A stretch of 64,000 nt of DNA from NCBI GenBank assembly GCA_963677625.2, contig CAXXSW010000003.1, positions 1 to 64,000 of the forward strand. The letters run 5' to 3'. The position numbers were made by a program, and so were the translations under genes. Positions 1 through 10,230 of the stretch are shown here, piece after piece. A model generated the notes under the pieces. That model ran no database searches. It saw only the letters and a program-made list of their open reading frames with translations, and was not told the origin of the DNA. This stretch comes from UBA1351 sp963677625. GTDB taxonomy: Bacteria; Bacillota; Clostridia; Lachnospirales; Vallitaleaceae. Every line of letters begins with the position of its first letter. Positions within the stretch are counted from its first letter, which is position 1.

Positions 1-1630
1 AAGAGTATATTTATTAAAAGCTTTGAAAATAATTTTATTCTTTTTAGAAAGTCAAGTTTTTATGATCAAGATATGAATATTCTTGGATAAATACTATAAA
101 AAAAGTATTGCCTAAAAAAATTAAAGCTAATTTTCAAAAAGTTTTAATAATTTTAATTGCTTTTTAATTTTAAGTAATAATCATATATTTATTTTAGTAA
201 TAAATATTGTACTGATGAAGGATTTTCAGTATTAGCTAGTTCTCTAGAGAGTTTCAAATTATTAGAAAATTTATAGATCAATTTTTCATAGTCTTTTTTA
301 GTCATACTTATTTTTAATATTTATCACTGAATTTTATTATAGATGTCCTCTACTTGATAACTCATTAATAGCTTTAGGAAATTCCATTTAAAAATGTGTT
401 GGCTTAAGAAAGCTTAAATTATTATTTAAAGAGTTAAAAATATATTAATTAAATATAAATACATTTAATATTATTAAAAAGAAATAGAAATTTTACAAGC
501 TAAGGATTTGCTAACTTATTTACAAGTTTGAAATTTTTATCTAAATTAGAAAAACTAGGACTTAATTTTAAGAAGTAATAAATATTATTTCTTTCAATAT
601 TTGATTATATTCTTTAGATCTGATACTGTGGAAGGAAAAATATTTTCATTATTGATAATATCTTTTTATTCAATGATCAATCTTAAGCATTTTTCTTTGA
701 ATTTTAATGAGTAAAATATAATTTTAATTCTACTCATAATTTTATTTAAACAGAAATTTCAATCTAAATGATAACTCTTTTAATCCATCTTAAAAAATAT
801 TAACTTTTCCTTCCAAGTTAGAAAATATTTCCTTAAATTTTTCAGAGTAAAATAATTTTTTAAAAGAAATCTACTATTTTAATTTAATTTTTTAAAGTAA
901 TAGAATGTTTACTGATAAATCTTTACAAAATTTAGGATAAATCATAATACAATAAAATAATTTACTAAAATTGGAATTAATTTTTTAATAGTATTATTGC
1001 TTTTACAAACTTTACTAAATCCATATATTATTTTTTTATATCATTAGCAATTCAGTTTTTACCAATGCTGGCTTTATTGACTGTATCTCAAAAATTTGCT
1101 GTTGTAACTTACAACTCTAAGAGCTTTCACTAAATTTTATGCGGTATTAGATATCTATTTATTTTTACCTTATACTAATATTATACTAATTTATTTCTTA
1201 ATTGATAAAGTTCATAGAATTTAACAAACATAAGTTTAAATAATTTGGCTGTAGGAATATAAAATTTAAAAGAATTGAAATATTTTTTTTTGAATATGGG
1301 AGGGTAAATCTTTTACTTCAATATATACAATTTACAAAAACAAAATAAAAAATTCATAGATGCTTTGAATTTACAGATGAACCAGTAATCTAATTAGGAT
1401 AATCATTATCAAGATTAGCAAACATAAACATAATTGACTTAAATTTTTTAGTGTATTAAAGAAATAGATTCAAGACAAATATGATATTTTAATTAAAAAG
1501 CTTTTAAACTCAAATATCCTATTATTTTTAAGAATTAAAGATTTTCAAGATTCACTTCTAATCAGTCTAGGAAATGCTTTTTCATAACTGAAATAACTAA
1601 AAATTCTTTCTTTAAATTTCTTAGCGTAAT
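1..1630. other. AT-rich gene-free tract
   Basis: This stretch is visibly far richer in A and T than the rest of the window, with stop codons in all frames and no open frame of useful length. The longest thing I found by eye is a 38-codon minus-strand frame at 189-305 that I do not recognise and do not call a gene. I see no rRNA, tRNA, terminal inverted repeats or intact transposase. Its right edge coincides with the break in the apbE-like gene, so it may be inserted or decayed DNA, or an assembly join. Function unknown. Confidence 0.6.
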
Positions 1631-1633
1631 AAC

Positions 1634-2143
1634 TTATGAAAAAATAAAAAAATTTGTTAATAATGCTTCTACAGTCAATGCTTTTTCGTCTAAACTTATT
1701 TTCTTATAGTCCACTAAGGCTAACGCTCTAGTAAGATCTTCATCATTTGGAACAGCTGCTTCATCACTACCTATTCCCCAAAGGCTAATAACTGGTTCCA
1801 TAGATATATCAAAAAGTCCACCGGAAAGTTCACCGTAATCAAGTGCTTTTTGAATAACATAAAAGGCTTCTTGACTAACTTTCATTGGCCCTTGACCGGC
1901 ATGGCTATTTAATTTATTTATAAGTGATGAGTCGATATTTAAAGACATCCACCTGTCAATTTCTGATAAAATGTCAAAACAGCCTTCCATAATTGTCTCA
2001 TCATCAGTTCCATTTAACTGAATGCTAACAATGGTTCCAATGACAAAACCTGTTTTTTTTATGGACTTGTCTTCCTGCTTACAACCTTGAAAAATTAATA
2101 TCACCAGTAAGATAAGGAACAAATACTTTATATTTTTTTTCAT
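1634..2143 (-). pseudogene. apbE: Truncated ApbE-like FAD:protein FMN transferase lipoprotein
   Basis: The N-terminal half of an ApbE (flavin transferase) lipoprotein. ApbE proteins attach FMN to threonines of Rnf/Nqr-type redox subunits outside the membrane. Seen: a lipoprotein signal ending IFQGC, the early GTIVSIQL strand and the SGGLFDISMEPVISLWGIG block typical of the family. The frame stops after about 169 residues from the chosen start, whereas family members run to roughly 330-350. The DLGGIAKGY-type nucleotide-binding motif that should follow is missing, and the last nine or so residues are encoded by the AT-rich tract. I start it at the ATG before the lipoprotein signal; a TTG 15 codons upstream is also open but would spoil the signal peptide. 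Probably non-functional, or cut by an assembly join. Confidence 0.8.
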
Positions 2144-2197
2144 CTTATCACGCTTTCTTTTTATCTTCCATCTACTTACCAATACCAAGTCCTATCC

Positions 2198-3751
2198 TTA
2201 AGCTAGAATAGTCCAATCTTCAGCAACCCAAATATCTGTAGCAACATCTCCATAGAATTCAGAGTCATGGCTAACCAAGAGAACAGTCCCATTAAAAGCT
2301 TTTATAGCATTTTTCAGTTCTGCCTTAGCCTCAACATCTAAATGATTAGTCGGCTCATCCAAGACTAGGAAATTAACTTCTTTAAGCATAATTTTAGTTA
2401 ACCTGACTTTAGCTGCTTCTCCACCACTGAGAACCATCATTAATGAAGTTATGTGCTCATTAGTTAAGCCGGCTCTAGCTAGCGCTGCCCGTACTTCCCT
2501 ATTAGTCATGCCTGGAAACTCTTCCCAAATCTCTTCGATAGCCGTATTCCTATTTCCCTCAGAACTCTCTTGTTCAAAATACCCGGTTTCCACATAGTCA
2601 CCTAAATGAACACTTCCACTAACCGGTGGGTTCATGCCTAGTATAGTCTTTAGCAAAGTTGATTTTCCCAGCCCGTTCACACCTTTAAGGGCAATTTTTT
2701 GACCACGTTCAATAACTAGGTTAAGGGGTCGAGTCAAAGGCTCTTCATAACCAATGACCAAGTCTTTTGTTTCCACGACAAATCTAGCTGTTGCTCTAGC
2801 TTCCTTAAATTCAAATGTGGGCTTAACTTTTTCCCTTACCTTTTCAACCCGATCCATTTTATCTAACTGCTTTTGTCTGGATTTAGCCATATTGGTGGTT
2901 GCAACCCTAGCCTTATTTTTGGCTATAAAAGTTTCCAACTTGTTAATTTCTTTTTGTTGCTTTTCATATGCCTGTTCCTGTTGCTTACGCTTTAGGTCAT
3001 ACATACGCTCAAAGTTTTCATAATCTCCCTTATACCTTGTTAATATAGCAGCTTCAATGTGATAGACCACATTAATAACTGCATTCAAAAAAGCCGTATC
3101 ATGAGAAACAAGGATAAAGGCATTTTCATAATTGATAAGGAAATGTTTCAACCAGTTTATATGATCTTCATCCAAGTAGTTCGTTGGTTCATCCAATATA
3201 AGTATCATAGGAGATTCCAGAAGAAGCTTTGCCAAAAGAACCTTGGTCCTTTGTCCACCACTAAGCTCTGAAACGTCCTTATCAAAACCAATATCACCAA
3301 GCCCTAGGCCTCTTCCAACTTCTTCGACTTTTGCATCAATAGTATAGAATCCGTGATGATCGAGGATGTGCTGAATATCACTGACATCATCCATAATACC
3401 ATGGAGTTCAGCTTCATCAACCTCTCCCATCTTTTCATAGAGACCTAACATTTCCTCTTCTAGCTCGTACATATATTTAAAGGCATCTCTTAAGATGTCA
3501 CGAATTGACTTTCCCTTCTCAAGGACAGAATGCTGGTCTAAATAACCTGTAGTTATTCGATTACACCACTCCACACTTCCTGAATCTGGCATCAATTTTC
3601 CTGTGATAATATTGAGAAAAGTTGATTTACCCTCACCGTTAGCGCCAACAAGACCAACATGCTCACCCTTTAAAAGCCGGAAGCTTGCATCCTCTAGAAT
3701 CTGCCTTCCTCCAAAATTATGATTTACTTGTTCTACTGATAATATACTCAT
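2198..3751 (-). CDS. ABC-F family ATPase
   Basis: Soluble tandem ATP-binding cassette protein of the ABC-F class, whose members act on the ribosome in translation or antibiotic protection rather than in transport. There are no membrane segments. First cassette: Walker A GANGEGKS (36-43), signature LSGGQ (163-167), Walker B DEPTNYLD (187-194). A charged, helical linker (about 245-310) precedes the second cassette: GVNGLGKST (357-365), LSGGE (441-445), DEPTNHLD (465-472). The length of 517 residues is normal. Translation starts after an AGGAAGG site. Which subfamily (Uup-, EttA- or YkpA-like, or a resistance factor) cannot be settled from motifs. It lies alone between the broken apbE gene and a divergent SNF2 gene. 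Confidence 0.9.
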   Translation of the reverse strand: MSILSVEQVNHNFGGRQILEDASFRLLKGEHVGLVGANGEGKSTFLNIITGKLMPDSGSVEWCNRITTGYLDQHSVLEKGKSIRDILRDAFKYMYELEEEMLGLYEKMGEVDEAELHGIMDDVSDIQHILDHHGFYTIDAKVEEVGRGLGLGDIGFDKDVSELSGGQRTKVLLAKLLLESPMILILDEPTNYLDEDHINWLKHFLINYENAFILVSHDTAFLNAVINVVYHIEAAILTRYKGDYENFERMYDLKRKQQEQAYEKQQKEINKLETFIAKNKARVATTNMAKSRQKQLDKMDRVEKVREKVKPTFEFKEARATARFVVETKDLVIGYEEPLTRPLNLVIERGQKIALKGVNGLGKSTLLKTILGMNPPVSGSVHLGDYVETGYFEQESSEGNRNTAIEEIWEEFPGMTNREVRAALARAGLTNEHITSLMMVLSGGEAAKVRLTKIMLKEVNFLVLDEPTNHLDVEAKAELKNAIKAFNGTVLLVSHDSEFYGDVATDIWVAEDWTILA

Positions 3752-3903
3752 TTTATTCCTTCCTAGTGCTTCTTTACTAATCTATCAAGTCCGTCAATCA
3801 ATAACCATAAGTTTACTAGGGAGTAGTCAATAAATCAATCTTTTTTATCATTTCTTGTATTTTCATAAACGCTCATGTATGATGAAAGGTGGAGGGTAAA
3901 AAA

Positions 3904-6819
3904 ATGAACAGTTATCCATTTATTAACGTCAATTATGAAAACAATTATATAGAAGATGATGGCAGGTATCTCTTAAATCTAGAACTGACCATCAAATACG
4001 ATACTGTATTCCAAAAATCTACTGCATCTATGCCAAGGTGTTGTCTTCGTATCGGTAGCAAACGACTTTACTATGTTTTTGACTTTGCCAAGTTTTTTGC
4101 TGCTATGGATTCAGGTGAGAACCTTACTTTTGGACAAAGCCTTACCTATAACAGTCATGACTTTTATTTTGAAAAACAAGATTTGAAAATACTGGACCTC
4201 CTTCGTGAACTCTATGAAATCGATCATATCTTTACCAATCAACTGAGGGGTAAGCAAGGACTTAACCAGGATGGTATTATTGAAGAAAAATGGATTTTTC
4301 TCCCAGATACATATGTAGAAAGATTGTATAAACTCTTGGCTGACAAACATTTTCGCCTTGAGTTCGGTTATCGTCACTACCAATTTGAAGGCCTAATTGA
4401 ATCAATCCCTAAAGATGAAAAGAATTACAACTTCCATTTATCGTCTGAAAAAGGTAATTACCTCCTATACTTTGACTTTGAACTCTATAAATTGAGTCAT
4501 AATTTTCACTATGTCCTTCTTAACCAACAAGTTGTTAAGTTGTCCAGTAAAACCATTCGAGGCCTATCTCCCTTATATCAAGGGCTCATTATGGGAAGTC
4601 CTCTCCTTATTTCCAGAGATAAACAGGAACATTTTATCTCAGAAGTTATCCCTTATCTTAAACGCTTAGGACAACTTAGCTTAGATGAGGGACTAGCGGC
4701 TTCAATAGTAGAGGCTCCTTTAAATGCTGAAATCTACCTAGACAAAAAAGGACCCTATATATTTGCTACTCCTGTCTTTTATTACGATGAATGGAAAATC
4801 AATCCCTTTGGCCGTGATGAAGACGAAGATAGACCAATTATTTTCAGAGACTATTCCAGCGAAGATTTGATTCTTTCCTGTTTTTCAGACTTTGTTATCA
4901 AGGCTGATGGCCTCTATCTTTATGATGAAGACAAGTCCTATGACTTTTTAACAGAAAGTCTTCCAGCTCTTTTTGAACGTGCTGACGTCTACTATTCAGA
5001 AGCATTTAAGGCAATAAGGATTAATACATCACCAACTATAACTTCACGTGTTAATTATCAGGAGAAGAACAATTTTCTTGAGTTTTCCTTTGATATCGAT
5101 GGTGTAGATAAAAAAGAACTACATCAACTCCTAGATGCTATTAAGCTAAAAAAGAAATATTATCGTCTTAAAAATGGGTCCTACATAGGTATCCGCAATA
5201 ATAGTCTCAATGACTTTTCAAACCTTTTAGAAAAATTGTCTCTTAATTATTCAGAGCTAACTAAAGAAACCATCAGCTTGCCTTCATACAGGAGCTTTAT
5301 GCTCAACAATTTCTCGGGACAATCGGAACATTTTAAACTTAAGAGAAAATCAGCATTCCGGCAATTAATTGATGCCATAGAGTCTCCTGAAGAACTGTCT
5401 TTTGAATGTCCTGAAGAACTTAATCATATACTTAGAGACTATCAAAAAGTAGGTTATACTTGGCTTAAAACCCTAGCTAAATATGGATTTGGTGGAATTC
5501 TTGCTGATGATATGGGGCTTGGTAAAACCCTTCAAACCATTGCTTTTATTCTTAGTGAATACAAAGAACGAAACTTACCCACCCTTATCGTTGCTCCTAC
5601 TTCCCTTGTTTACAACTGGAGCGAAGAAATTTATAAATTTCTTCCGAATATGGATGTTCTCATTATTGATGGCAACCCAGGGGAGAGACAGGAACTGATT
5701 AAGGAGGCCTCAAGCTACCCTATCGTTATTACCTCTTATCCTCTCATACGAAGGGATATCACTAGCTATGAGTCTATTCAGTTCAATTACTGCATTATAG
5801 ATGAAGCCCAACATATCAAAAACCCAAAATCTCAAAACGCGCTTTCAGTAAAACAAATCCATGCCTACGGCTATTTCGCCTTAACAGGTACGCCTATAGA
5901 AAACCACTTAACAGAACTTTGGTCCATCTTTGATTTTATTATGCCGAAACTCCTCTTTAATCACAAAAAATTTGTGGATACTTTTGAAGCTCCTATTACA
6001 AGAGACAATAACGTAAGAGCACTCAAGCAACTGAAGTCTATGATTCAACCCTTTATCCTTAGGCGTTTGAAAACCGAAGTTCTTAAAGAATTACCGGATA
6101 AAATTGAAAGCAAATTGGTATCCAAGTTAAATGAAAACCAACAGAAATTATATTTGGCTTTTCTCCAAGATACCAAGGACAAAATTCGCGACGATATTGC
6201 TGGTGGTACCTATAAATCAAATCAACTAGAGATTCTATCCTTAATCACAAGATTACGTCAGCTATGTTGTCACCCTGCTATGTTTATTGATGATTATACT
6301 GGTGGAAGCGGTAAAATGGACCAACTTATGGAGTTACTTCACGAAAGCATTAGTTCCGGACATAAGATCCTCTTATTCTCCCAGTATACCTCCATGTTGG
6401 ATTTAATTCGCCAGGAGCTTATTAAAGACCAAATAGGTTTTGCTTATCTGGATGGTTCTGTCCCCGGCCGAAAAAGAAAGGATATTATTCACCGCTTTAA
6501 TCATGAAGATATCCCTATTTTCCTAATCTCATTAAAAGCTGGCGGTACCGGATTAAATTTGACCTCTGCCGATTTAGTCATCCACTTTGATCCCTGGTGG
6601 AATCCTGCCGTTGAAGATCAAGCAACCGATCGGGCCTACCGTATTGGTCAGGAAAAGAACGTTCAAGTTTTTAAGATGATAACCAAAGGTACTATTGAGG
6701 AAAAAATATATGAAATTCAAGAACGTAAGAAAAAATTAGCTAATCTCATTATTGATGCTGGTGAAAATTTTATTACAACTTTAAGTGTTGACGAAATCAA
6801 AGAATTATTAGATTTATAA
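3904..6819 (+). CDS. SNF2-family DEAD/DEAH-box helicase
   Basis: Large bacterial SNF2/RapA-type ATPase of 971 residues that probably translocates on DNA or remodels nucleoprotein complexes; the precise role of these clostridial proteins is not known. The first about 500 residues form the bacterial SNF2-associated region. The helicase core follows: motif I ADDMGLGKT near residue 533, the DEAQH box near 632, TGTPIENHLTELW, and a C-terminal helicase lobe with DQATDRAYRIGQ. I see no clear SWIM zinc finger at the N-terminus, which many relatives carry. An ATG preceded by GGTGGAGG is a better start than the GTG five codons upstream, because the ribosome site lies inside that extension. Monocistronic, divergent from the ABC-F gene. 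Confidence 0.92.
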   Translation: MNSYPFINVNYENNYIEDDGRYLLNLELTIKYDTVFQKSTASMPRCCLRIGSKRLYYVFDFAKFFAAMDSGENLTFGQSLTYNSHDFYFEKQDLKILDLLRELYEIDHIFTNQLRGKQGLNQDGIIEEKWIFLPDTYVERLYKLLADKHFRLEFGYRHYQFEGLIESIPKDEKNYNFHLSSEKGNYLLYFDFELYKLSHNFHYVLLNQQVVKLSSKTIRGLSPLYQGLIMGSPLLISRDKQEHFISEVIPYLKRLGQLSLDEGLAASIVEAPLNAEIYLDKKGPYIFATPVFYYDEWKINPFGRDEDEDRPIIFRDYSSEDLILSCFSDFVIKADGLYLYDEDKSYDFLTESLPALFERADVYYSEAFKAIRINTSPTITSRVNYQEKNNFLEFSFDIDGVDKKELHQLLDAIKLKKKYYRLKNGSYIGIRNNSLNDFSNLLEKLSLNYSELTKETISLPSYRSFMLNNFSGQSEHFKLKRKSAFRQLIDAIESPEELSFECPEELNHILRDYQKVGYTWLKTLAKYGFGGILADDMGLGKTLQTIAFILSEYKERNLPTLIVAPTSLVYNWSEEIYKFLPNMDVLIIDGNPGERQELIKEASSYPIVITSYPLIRRDITSYESIQFNYCIIDEAQHIKNPKSQNALSVKQIHAYGYFALTGTPIENHLTELWSIFDFIMPKLLFNHKKFVDTFEAPITRDNNVRALKQLKSMIQPFILRRLKTEVLKELPDKIESKLVSKLNENQQKLYLAFLQDTKDKIRDDIAGGTYKSNQLEILSLITRLRQLCCHPAMFIDDYTGGSGKMDQLMELLHESISSGHKILLFSQYTSMLDLIRQELIKDQIGFAYLDGSVPGRKRKDIIHRFNHEDIPIFLISLKAGGTGLNLTSADLVIHFDPWWNPAVEDQATDRAYRIGQEKNVQVFKMITKGTIEEKIYEIQERKKKLANLIIDAGENFITTLSVDEIKELLDL

Positions 6820-6980
6820 AGTTATTATATTTTTTTATGATATTATCAATATTTTAACGAATTTAAATTTATTATTTTATATATTCAGATATTATGATAT
6901 AATTATGTCAATTAAATCCTATAATAATATTATAGGATGAAAGCTACCGACCCAAGCCTATACATAATATGGAGGAAAAT

Positions 6981-7316
6981 ATGTCATTATTTGGAAAGTT
7001 ATTCGGCTCAAATTCGAACAAAATCGACGTTACCCAATTAAAAGAAAAAATCAGTTCCAAGACAGCAAACGTTTTTTATCTTGATGTAAGAACACCAATG
7101 GAATTCAAGTCAAACAAAATCAAAGGGTTCAAAAATATTCCTGTTGACCAGATCCCAAACCGTCTTAAGGAAATTCCTAGAGATAAAGAAGTTGTCGTTA
7201 TCTGTCAATCGGGATCAAGATCTTCATCAGCAATCCGTTACCTAAAATCTCAAAACTATGAGAATGTAACTAATGTATCTGGTGGTATGGGTGCTTGGGC
7301 TAGGCATCGTTACTAA
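6981..7316 (+). CDS. Rhodanese-like sulfurtransferase
   Basis: Single-domain rhodanese of 111 residues that likely carries persulfide sulfur. The active loop is C75-Q-S-G-S-R-S, preceded by the LDVRTPMEF strand and followed by the NVSGGMGAW segment seen in small PspE/GlpE-like rhodaneses. The catalytic cysteine is present. A short charged N-terminal stretch (MSLFGKLFGS) precedes the domain; it is not a convincing signal peptide. The ATG after GGAGGA is used; the ORF could start four codons earlier, but that would place the ribosome site inside the gene. It ends before a strong inverted repeat and faces the methyltransferase gene. The partner is unknown. Confidence 0.88.
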   Translation: MSLFGKLFGSNSNKIDVTQLKEKISSKTANVFYLDVRTPMEFKSNKIKGFKNIPVDQIPNRLKEIPRDKEVVVICQSGSRSSSAIRYLKSQNYENVTNVSGGMGAWARHRY

Positions 7317-7334
7317 TTACAAGTTAAATCTATC

Positions 7335-7372
7335 CTTGCTAAAATGCCACCTTAATCTGGCATTTTAGCAAG
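7335..7372. terminator. Bidirectional stem-loop between convergent genes
   Basis: A perfect inverted repeat (15-bp arms, 5' arm CTTGCTAAAATGCCA, loop about 8) in the gap between the rhodanese gene (+) and the methyltransferase gene (-). No long T run follows on the plus side. Best read as a shared transcription terminator. Confidence 0.7.
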
Positions 7373-7456
7373 ATATCAATCATCTCGAGGCATCCATTAA
7401 ATAAGACGACCTACATAAAAGTTGCTAACATTTATTCATACCTATATACCCAAAGA

Positions 7457-8602
7457 CTAATGAAATAGAAGTTTTTCCAAAGTAGGTTGCAGACCATATT
7501 GCCCAACTGTCTCATAGTATTTATCGCTTGGTTTGCCACTTTTATCAGTCTTCTTAATAGCCCTTATCATAAGGTTCTTAGGTGTATGTTCCATGTCAAT
7601 AAATTCCATAACTCTCGTCTCATAACCACATGAGGTTAAAAGTTCAGCCCTCAAGCCGTCTGTCATCAAGGCAGCAATTCGTTCTTTGAGTACTCCATGA
7701 TTCATCACTCCAGGCATCATACTAGCATCAATCTGCTGGTTAATTTCCTTATGACAACAAGGAACAGCCATAATCACTTTAGCATCCCATTTGACTGCCT
7801 TTTCAAGGGCATAATCAGTTGCCAAGTTACAGGCATGAAGGGATATGACCATATCAATAGGGTCTTGGTAATCAAACATAGCTATGTCTCCAACTCGAAA
7901 GTCCAATCCTTCATATCCAAGCTCCATACTCAAATGCTTAAGATTGTGAATAACAGTTTCTTTCAGATCCAATCCTATAATTGTCGCTTTTCTTCCTTTT
8001 ACCTTTACAAGATAATAATAAAGGGCAAAGGTCAGATATGATTTACCGCATCCAAAGTCAATAATCGTAGGTCTTTCACTGTCTATATATTTGAGAGCGT
8101 CCTCAATAAACTCCAAGTATCTATTAATCTGCTTAAACTTATCATACCACCTGTGCTTCACATTTCCGGCTTCATCCATAATTCCCAAATGAATCAAAAA
8201 ATCTACAGGTTGGCCTTCTGGTAAAATATGCTTCTTCTTTGTATTATGAGCCCTGGCCCTAACCTCTTTCTCATTCAATTTAGCTGTAACATGGATCTTC
8301 CCCTTCTTAGAAATGCGGATAATCCGTTCCTGTTTCAAGGTGAACAAATGCAACTGTTTATAATCAAGACTTGCTTCATACAGAACTTCTGCAATACCCT
8401 CTACGTTCACATTCTGATGGAAAGCCTGTTCTTTGGTAAAAGACTCTATCTGATAAAAAGACTTTCCTTCTTCAATTAATTGTATTTGGGCCTTTACAAA
8501 TTTATTACTTTTCATCCGTACTTGACTAAGGGTTCCTTTAATCAGACCCTCTTCACATATTTTTTGAATGAGTTTTTTTAAGTCTGGATATTCTACACTC
8601 AT
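7457..8602 (-). CDS. Class I SAM-dependent methyltransferase, METTL25B/RRNAD1-like
   Basis: Predicted methyltransferase of 381 residues. The SAM-binding motif I is IDFGCGKSYLT (181-191), followed by the acidic strand IIGLDLKE (208-215) and a PCCHKE motif (281-286) that is characteristic of the Methyltransf_32 group, which includes human METTL25B/RRNAD1. The first about 150 residues form a separate region seen in the bacterial members. The substrate is not established for this group; RNA or protein are both possible. It starts after AAGGAG and is transcribed alone toward the rhodanese gene. Confident as a methyltransferase, not on substrate. Confidence 0.82.
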   Translation of the reverse strand: MSVEYPDLKKLIQKICEEGLIKGTLSQVRMKSNKFVKAQIQLIEEGKSFYQIESFTKEQAFHQNVNVEGIAEVLYEASLDYKQLHLFTLKQERIIRISKKGKIHVTAKLNEKEVRARAHNTKKKHILPEGQPVDFLIHLGIMDEAGNVKHRWYDKFKQINRYLEFIEDALKYIDSERPTIIDFGCGKSYLTFALYYYLVKVKGRKATIIGLDLKETVIHNLKHLSMELGYEGLDFRVGDIAMFDYQDPIDMVISLHACNLATDYALEKAVKWDAKVIMAVPCCHKEINQQIDASMMPGVMNHGVLKERIAALMTDGLRAELLTSCGYETRVMEFIDMEHTPKNLMIRAIKKTDKSGKPSDKYYETVGQYGLQPTLEKLLFH

Positions 8603-8775
8603 AGTTACTCCTTGTGTTTTTTATTTATTGTAGCATTGAATCCTATTGTACTTATATGCATTTGCCTTATTTATCAAAAATAAAGTGTTCTGAATTTCGC
8701 TTTTCATTATACTCCTTCAAATTTTAATGTGCAATCAGTAAAGACCAATCGTGACTCACTTGTGTCCTATAATCC

Positions 8776-8814
8776 AAAAGAAAAAGAGAGTCCCCCAAAC
8801 TCGAGAGACTCTCC
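8776..8814 (-). terminator. Intrinsic terminator of fba
   Basis: On the minus strand a GAGAGTC/GACTCTC stem is followed by TTTTTCTTTT, about 35 bases after the fba stop codon. Classic rho-independent layout. Confidence 0.88.
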
Positions 8815-8847
8815 AAATACTTATATTAATGTGGTAAGTTTAATCAA

Positions 8848-9711
8848 TTAAGCTTGATTAATAGAACCAAACATTTCCATTTTTTCTTTTACAGTTGCTT
8901 TAATAGCTTCAAAACCTGGTGCTAATACTTTACGTGGGTCAAAGCCTTTACCTGTTAAGTCTTTTTTAGCTTCAAAATACTCACGAGTAGCAGCAGTGAA
9001 AGATAATTGACATTCAGTATTAACATTGATCTTAGATACTCCAAGTGAGATAGCTTCTTTGATCATTTCAATTGGAATACCAGTACCACCATGAAGTACA
9101 AGTGGCATTTCACCAGTAAGTCCTTGGATTTTAGCCAATGTATCAAAACTAAGACCAGCCCAGTTCTCTGGATATTTACCATGGATATTACCAATACCAG
9201 CTGCAAGCATATCTACACCAAGATCAGCGATTTGCTTACATTCGTTAGGATCAGCAATTTCGCCATTACCGACAACACCATCTTCTTCTCCACCAATAGC
9301 ACCAACTTCAGCTTCTACTGAGAAACCTTTTTCTTTACCCATTGCTACAATAGCAGTTGTTTTTTCGATATTCTCATCGATTGGGTAGTGTGAGCCATCA
9401 AACATGATTGAAGAGAATCCTGCCTCAATAGCTTTCATAGCGCCTTCCCAGGTACCATGATCAAGGTGAATTGCAACTGGAACAGTGATTCCATTGTCTT
9501 TGATAAATCCTTGAACCATTCCCATTACTACGTTGTATCCACCCATGTACTTAGCAGCACCTTCAGATACACCAAGAATAACTGGTGAGTTATTTTCTTG
9601 AGCTGTTAAAAGAATTGCTTTTGTCCATTCAAGGTTATTAATGTTGAATTGACCTACTGCATACTTGCCTGCTTTCGCTTTCTTAAGCATTTCTGTTGCT
9701 GTTGTTAACAT
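8848..9711 (-). CDS. fba: Class II fructose-1,6-bisphosphate aldolase
   Basis: Zinc-dependent aldolase that cleaves fructose-1,6-bisphosphate to the two triose phosphates in glycolysis. The 287 residues match the usual length of the FbaA type. Seen: HLDHGTW (82-88) with the zinc/catalytic His-Asp cluster, FDGSHYPIDEN (104-114), a HGKYPENW segment with a zinc histidine near 177, LHGGTGIP (206-213) and KINVNTECQ (228-235) for phosphate and substrate binding. GGAGGT lies six bases before the ATG. A clear terminator follows. Monocistronic. Tagatose-bisphosphate aldolase is a relative and cannot be excluded, but the fit to fba is good. Confidence 0.93.
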   Translation of the reverse strand: MLTTATEMLKKAKAGKYAVGQFNINNLEWTKAILLTAQENNSPVILGVSEGAAKYMGGYNVVMGMVQGFIKDNGITVPVAIHLDHGTWEGAMKAIEAGFSSIMFDGSHYPIDENIEKTTAIVAMGKEKGFSVEAEVGAIGGEEDGVVGNGEIADPNECKQIADLGVDMLAAGIGNIHGKYPENWAGLSFDTLAKIQGLTGEMPLVLHGGTGIPIEMIKEAISLGVSKINVNTECQLSFTAATREYFEAKKDLTGKGFDPRKVLAPGFEAIKATVKEKMEMFGSINQA

Positions 9712-9965
9712 TTGTTTACCTCCGTATAATCAGGGTTCTCACCCATTGTTATATACCCTAAGCTATAAGCCATTAGCATAAATAGTTGTTGTCAAGGGTA
9801 TTATATATGAAAAAACTTTTTAAATCAACTCATAAGGCCAAAAAGGGGCCTTTGGCTTGATTTATTATCTGAATACCTCTATAATTGATGAGGTATTATT
9901 TATGTACATCCCTTCCAACCTATAACTGATATCTTTTACACCACTTAAAGGAGAAATACTGACTC

Positions 9966-10217
9966 ATGGAAATTTTCGAAACTCAAGGTACTTGTTCAAA
10001 AGCAATCCATTTCCAGATAGAAGATGGAAAAATCATTGATGTTGATTTTGTCAAGGGTTGTCCAGGTAGCCTTTTTGCAATTAAAGAATTAGTAAAAGGC
10101 CAACCCGTTGAAGAAATTATAAACCGTCTCAAGGGTATTACCTGCGGTCTTAAGAATACATCATGTCCAGATCAATTAGCCAAGGCATTACAGGAATACC
10201 TTGACCGTGAATCCTAA
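9966..10217 (+). CDS. TSCPD-domain protein
   Basis: Small protein of 83 residues of the TSCPD family, named for the C-terminal TSCPDQLA motif, which is present here. Four cysteines are conserved-looking: in TCSKAI, KGCPGS, ITCGLK and SCPDQ. The family is found as a free protein and as a C-terminal extension of some ribonucleotide reductases, and metal binding is suspected. The AAAGGAG site is about 13 bases from the ATG, longer than usual, but a TGA in frame just upstream rules out an earlier start. No functional partner is adjacent. Confidence 0.85.
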   Translation: MEIFETQGTCSKAIHFQIEDGKIIDVDFVKGCPGSLFAIKELVKGQPVEEIINRLKGITCGLKNTSCPDQLAKALQEYLDRES

Positions 10218-10230
10218 ACTGACAAGATAA

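Noticed and set aside
189..305. 38-codon minus-strand frame in the AT-rich tract
   Set aside because: Too short, no recognisable homology, no ribosome site; chance frame is likelier.
9834..9885. Possible terminator or riboswitch upstream of fba
   Set aside because: GGCC-containing short stems can be drawn, but pairing is imperfect and no T run or known motif supports a call.
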